The notes under the pieces are model-generated. The model had not been told where the DNA came from, ran no database searches, and saw nothing but the letters and a program-made list of their open reading frames with translations. From Kiritimatiellales bacterium (GTDB lineage Bacteria; Verrucomicrobiota; Kiritimatiellia; Kiritimatiellales; Pontiellaceae), in NCBI GenBank assembly GCA_030621805.1, contig JAUXGY010000070.1:1-8180 (forward strand): a stretch of DNA of 8,180 bases, in the 5' to 3' direction. The stretch's first letter is position 1, and each line of letters starts with the position of its first letter. Positions 5,972 to 8,180 of this stretch are shown piece by piece. Position numbers and translations under genes: made by a program.

Positions 5972-6436
5972 TTGCATATTAGTCAACACCCGAACAAACC
6001 GCATCGTCTGTCGGAGATCTTCCAATCCTACGACGCTCCGGTTTACTTCGTGACCTTCTGCACTGCCGACCGAAAATCCATCCTCGCCAATGCCGCTGTT
6101 CACGCGGCATTCCGCCAGTATGCCGAGAAGGCTGAACCGCGCGGCATTGCGGTCGGCTGGTACGTCATCATGCCCGACCACATCCACTGCTTTATTCGGA
6201 TGGATCCACAACGCACGCTCGGCATAACCGTTCGGATGATGAAGCGCGCCCTCTCCACAGCAGTCGCTGAACCCCTGCCTCACTGGCAACCGGGGTTTTT
6301 CGACCACCTTTTACGGCACAGCGAGAGCTATTCCGCAAAGTGGGATTACGTTCATCAGAATCCCATACGGGCTGGGTTGGTCGATCAGCCTGAGGATTGG
6401 GCCTTTCAGGGCGAGGTGGTTCCGATTCGATACTAG
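5972..6436 (+). CDS. REP-associated tyrosine transposase (RAYT, Y1_Tnp domain)
   Basis: This single-strand DNA transposase of the IS200/IS605-related Y1 family nicks and rejoins REP hairpins through a tyrosine-DNA link. The 154 residues include PVYFVTFCTADRKSIL (23-38), the metal-binding HUH motif in MPDHIHCFI (His70, His72), and the RAYT C-terminal signature YVHQNPIRAGLV (126-137) with Tyr126 as the probable nucleophile. The domain appears complete, so the gene may be active. The only usual start codon in frame is TTG at 5972 (a stop lies at 5933); a nearby ATG at 5962 is out of frame. No clear ribosome binding site is seen. It is the only plus-strand gene here and is flanked by REP pairs, the typical arrangement of a single-copy, domesticated RAYT. 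Confidence 0.93.
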   Translation: MHISQHPNKPHRLSEIFQSYDAPVYFVTFCTADRKSILANAAVHAAFRQYAEKAEPRGIAVGWYVIMPDHIHCFIRMDPQRTLGITVRMMKRALSTAVAEPLPHWQPGFFDHLLRHSESYSAKWDYVHQNPIRAGLVDQPEDWAFQGEVVPIRY

Positions 6437-6455
6437 CGGGTTTCCATCCCCCGAG

Positions 6456-6555
6456 ACCGCTTTCCACCCTCCGGGCGGTGAAGCGGTGCTACACCAGCAT
6501 AGGGTAATTCCACTGTAGTAACGCTTCACCTGAGCGAAGCGAAGGAAAGCGTTTG
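6456..6555 (+). repeat. Right REP pair (BIME-like, two inverted REP units)
   Basis: The organisation is the same as in the left pair. A minus-strand unit TGTAG-CAC-CGCTTCACC (6477-6493) has a distal arm ending in AAGCGGT (plus-strand ACCGCTT, 6456-6462). A plus-strand unit lies at 6514-6555, identical to 5893-5934. The spacer between units is 20 bases and unrelated in sequence to the left spacer. The stretch GGTGAAGCGGTGCTACAC (6477-6494) is identical to 5864-5881. The pair ends 7 bases from the stop codon of the methyltransferase gene and could cap its transcript. Confidence 0.85.
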
Positions 6556-6562
6556 GCGCACG

Positions 6563-7183
6563 CTAGGCCACGCGCTCGAAAAGCGTATAGATGTACGGAC
6601 GCGGATCGCCAGCGGGATTCATGTAGGTGTGGTCGAATGACTCTATCAGCGAAAAGCCGTCGCCGAGCTTTTCAACAAGCTCCTCAACGGAGTAGCGATG
6701 CAGATCAAGTCCGGCGCATTTAGCGGATCCATGCGGCGGGAATTCTGCAAACAAGACGTGGCCGCAGAGCTTTACCTTGGAAAGCACGTTCTTAAAATAG
6801 CCCTGAATATCGTCCTCGTCGGTGAGGAAGTGCAGCACGGCGCGGTCGATCCAAACGTCAACGGGCGGAACCGCGATTCCGAGTGGCTGGGCAATATCCT
6901 GGCAGATCCAGCCAATCGCCGGAGATAGATCGCCTAAACGCTCCTTCACATGGTCGAGCGCGGTCTGGCTGATGTCGTTGAGCATCAGGTTGGCGCCCGC
7001 GCCGAGCAGGACATCCACCAGAATCGAAGTTCCCGCTCCCGGAAGGAAAAGAGTTGAGTTTTCCCAGTCTGGAATCTGGTTTAGTAACCGCAGCATCTGG
7101 GCGGGATCGTTTTCATACCAGCCCAGCTTTTCATCCGCAGTATTACGGAAGATGCCGTTCCAATGTTCACGGTTCGATTTCAT
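6563..7183 (-). CDS. Class I SAM-dependent methyltransferase
   Basis: This 206-residue soluble methyltransferase has the seven-strand Rossmann fold. It begins with HWNGIFRNTADEKLGWYENDPAQML, the family opening of the WNxxYxxK...SWY group. The SAM-binding motif is LFLPGAGTSILVDVLL (about 45-60), with Asp70 in MLNDIS. The motif VDVWIDRAVLHFLTDEDD (108-125) is characteristic. KCAGLDLHRYSVEELVEKLG (155-174) and HTYMNP...YIYTLFER (185-204) close the domain. The glycine-rich loop reads LPGAG rather than the usual DVGCG. The substrate is unknown; relatives are annotated only as generic or thiopurine-like methyltransferases. The conserved N-terminus fixes the start at 7183, but there is no ribosome binding site: the leader is a U-tract and CAACCC directly after a terminator. 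Confidence 0.9.
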   Translation of the reverse strand: MKSNREHWNGIFRNTADEKLGWYENDPAQMLRLLNQIPDWENSTLFLPGAGTSILVDVLLGAGANLMLNDISQTALDHVKERLGDLSPAIGWICQDIAQPLGIAVPPVDVWIDRAVLHFLTDEDDIQGYFKNVLSKVKLCGHVLFAEFPPHGSAKCAGLDLHRYSVEELVEKLGDGFSLIESFDHTYMNPAGDPRPYIYTLFERVA

Positions 7184-7189
7184 GGGTTG

Positions 7190-7222
7190 AAAAAAAAAAG
7201 GCCCCGGAGTGCGGGGCCTTTT
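7190..7222 (-). terminator. Intrinsic terminator of the FadL-like gene
   Basis: On the minus strand AAAAGGCCCCG, loop CACTC and CGGGGCCTTTT form an 11-bp stem followed by an unbroken run of ten T. It lies 24 bases after the stop codon of the barrel gene. It is a textbook Rho-independent terminator for minus-strand transcription. Confidence 0.95.
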
Positions 7223-7246
7223 CTCGGTTCCTACGCTTAGAAGCGA

Positions 7247-8180
7247 TTAGAACTTATAGGTCACACCCGCTGTCAGCGTATTCTGGTACATGCTGATTGT
7301 GGTGCCAGTACCCATGACGCCTCCTCCCAGATCTTCGCCATCGGCAGTCAAGTCATTTTCCAGCGCATGGATATAGGCCAAATGGGCCTCCCATTTTTCC
7401 CACGCATAGGATGCGCCGCAAGCCAGATGAGTTTCCATGATGGCCGGGAAAAGCGCATTGGAGAATGCATTACTTTCATCGATCGGTGATTTTCCGTAGG
7501 AGATACCGCCACGCAGAGTCAGCGCATCGCTCACACCCCAGGTAACGCCGGCCTTGATAATGTTCTGACTATCCCAACCAAACTGGTCTCCTAAGGTATC
7601 AAGCTGCGACCATCCCAACCAACGATAGTCGAGTACCAGTTCCACATTATCCAGCACGTTGTAGGCCGCACCCACCGTGACCTGCTGCGGCAAGTTGAAC
7701 GACTTGGGAAGGATGGTATCGTAGTCATCAAACTCCGACATAAACTGCTCGGATATGTAGCTTCCGCCAATCGTCAGACGACCCAAATGCTGGTTTACAC
7801 CAATGATGGCACCCGCGCCATACGCCGTATCCCAATCGCCGGATTCAAACCCGGCACCATTAAACATATCCGTTTTAAAACGAGACAGCACAAAGATCGG
7901 CCCGGCACCAACACTGAGGCCACTGTCGCCAAACTTGTAGGCGTAGGTTGCGGTCATCTTGGCGATAGACAGTTCGGTCATCATATCACCCATGGTTGAG
8001 GGAGTTCCTGTCGGTGTGATACGCCCAAAGTTATAATCCACGCCCATGCCACTGGTGCCGTAGATTCCTAAGCCAATAGATCCGTTCTCCCCATGGCAGC
8101 AACCGAAGGAGGTGCTGATGGAAGGAATCACAAATGCGGAGTTGTCGGATTGTTCACCTGCTCCGCCACTCGTAGTGGAA
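7247..8180 (-). CDS. OmpP1/FadL/TodX-type outer-membrane transport protein (5' end missing)
   Basis: These are the C-terminal 310 residues of an outer-membrane beta-barrel of the FadL family, channels for long-chain fatty acids and other hydrophobic compounds. Alternating strands recur throughout. Family-like stretches are SIGLGIYGTSGMGVDY, KFGDSGLSVGAGPIFVL, LPQQVTVGAAYNVLDNVELVLDYRWLGWS and ALTLRGGISYGKSPIDES. The protein ends TLTAGVTYKF, with the terminal Phe used for barrel insertion. The frame is open to the window edge (a GTG at 8131 is internal), so the signal peptide and the NPAG region of the hatch domain are outside. FGCCHGENG near the left end of the visible part has two adjacent cysteines, odd for a barrel. 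A terminator follows. Confidence 0.85.
   Translation of the reverse strand, partial: STTSGGAGEQSDNSAFVIPSISTSFGCCHGENGSIGLGIYGTSGMGVDYNFGRITPTGTPSTMGDMMTELSIAKMTATYAYKFGDSGLSVGAGPIFVLSRFKTDMFNGAGFESGDWDTAYGAGAIIGVNQHLGRLTIGGSYISEQFMSEFDDYDTILPKSFNLPQQVTVGAAYNVLDNVELVLDYRWLGWSQLDTLGDQFGWDSQNIIKAGVTWGVSDALTLRGGISYGKSPIDESNAFSNALFPAIMETHLACGASYAWEKWEAHLAYIHALENDLTADGEDLGGGVMGTGTTISMYQNTLTAGVTYKF

Larger units (their letters stand above)
5842..6555 (+). mobile_element. REP/RAYT unit (transposase flanked by direct copies of a REP pair)
   Basis: A complete RAYT gene lies between two REP pairs in the same orientation, with 42-base and 18-base tracts identical in both. This is the pattern described for REPtrons, in which RAYT and flanking REPs evolve together and the REPs spread as small non-autonomous elements. 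Exact ends and any target site cannot be fixed from one copy. Confidence 0.75.

Noticed and set aside
5842..6555. CRISPR-like direct repeats
   Set aside because: Only two copies around a coding gene, each an internally palindromic pair; the REP/RAYT explanation accounts for all of it.

Overview
The window looks like a chromosomal segment of a Gram-negative, probably anaerobic bacterium. An OmpP1/FadL-type outer-membrane barrel with a C-terminal Phe indicates a Gram-negative envelope. The DUF134/DUF5320/NifX-like gene group is typical of anaerobes and sulfur-cycling bacteria. Most genes have AGGAG-type ribosome binding sites, and G+C is in the mid-50s by eye. A PVC-type lineage such as Kiritimatiellota would fit, but that is a weak guess. 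All genes except the transposase are on the minus strand.

Right to left in transcription order: (1) 7247-8180 is the C-terminal part of a FadL/OmpP1-like barrel, cut by the window edge and closed by a strong intrinsic terminator (7190-7222). (2) 6563-7183 is a class I SAM-dependent methyltransferase whose ATG lies only 6 bases past the terminator's U-tract. (3) 5842-6555 is a REP/RAYT unit: a plus-strand Y1-type transposase (REP-associated tyrosine transposase) between two REP pairs. Each pair holds two units in inverted orientation with a TGTAG foot, and the hairpin stems show a compensatory base-pair change. (4) 4703-5656 is bioB, biotin synthase, with no other biotin gene nearby.

(5) 1-4550 is a probable seven-gene operon: a DUF134 helix-turn-helix regulator, a DUF5320 Gly/Arg-rich small protein, a NifX/MTH1175-like dinitrogenase-cofactor-domain protein, a DUF2061 membrane protein, a NifU-N-type Fe-S scaffold, a BASS/ACR3-superfamily transporter fused to a C-terminal CBS pair, and a CoA-disulfide-reductase-type flavoprotein cut by the left edge. 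Gaps are 1-62 bases. A TTGACT -35-like element followed by a near-perfect palindrome (ATGAACATATGCTCAT) precedes the first gene and is a good candidate for the DUF134 operator.

No nitrogenase gene is present, so the NifX- and NifU-like genes probably serve general metal/Fe-S or sulfur handling. Reading the operon as a metal- or sulfide/persulfide-responsive module, with a CBS-gated carrier and a thiol/persulfide reductase, is an inference. The two most interesting items are this operon with its unusual CBS-fused, cysteine-free carrier, and the REP/RAYT unit.
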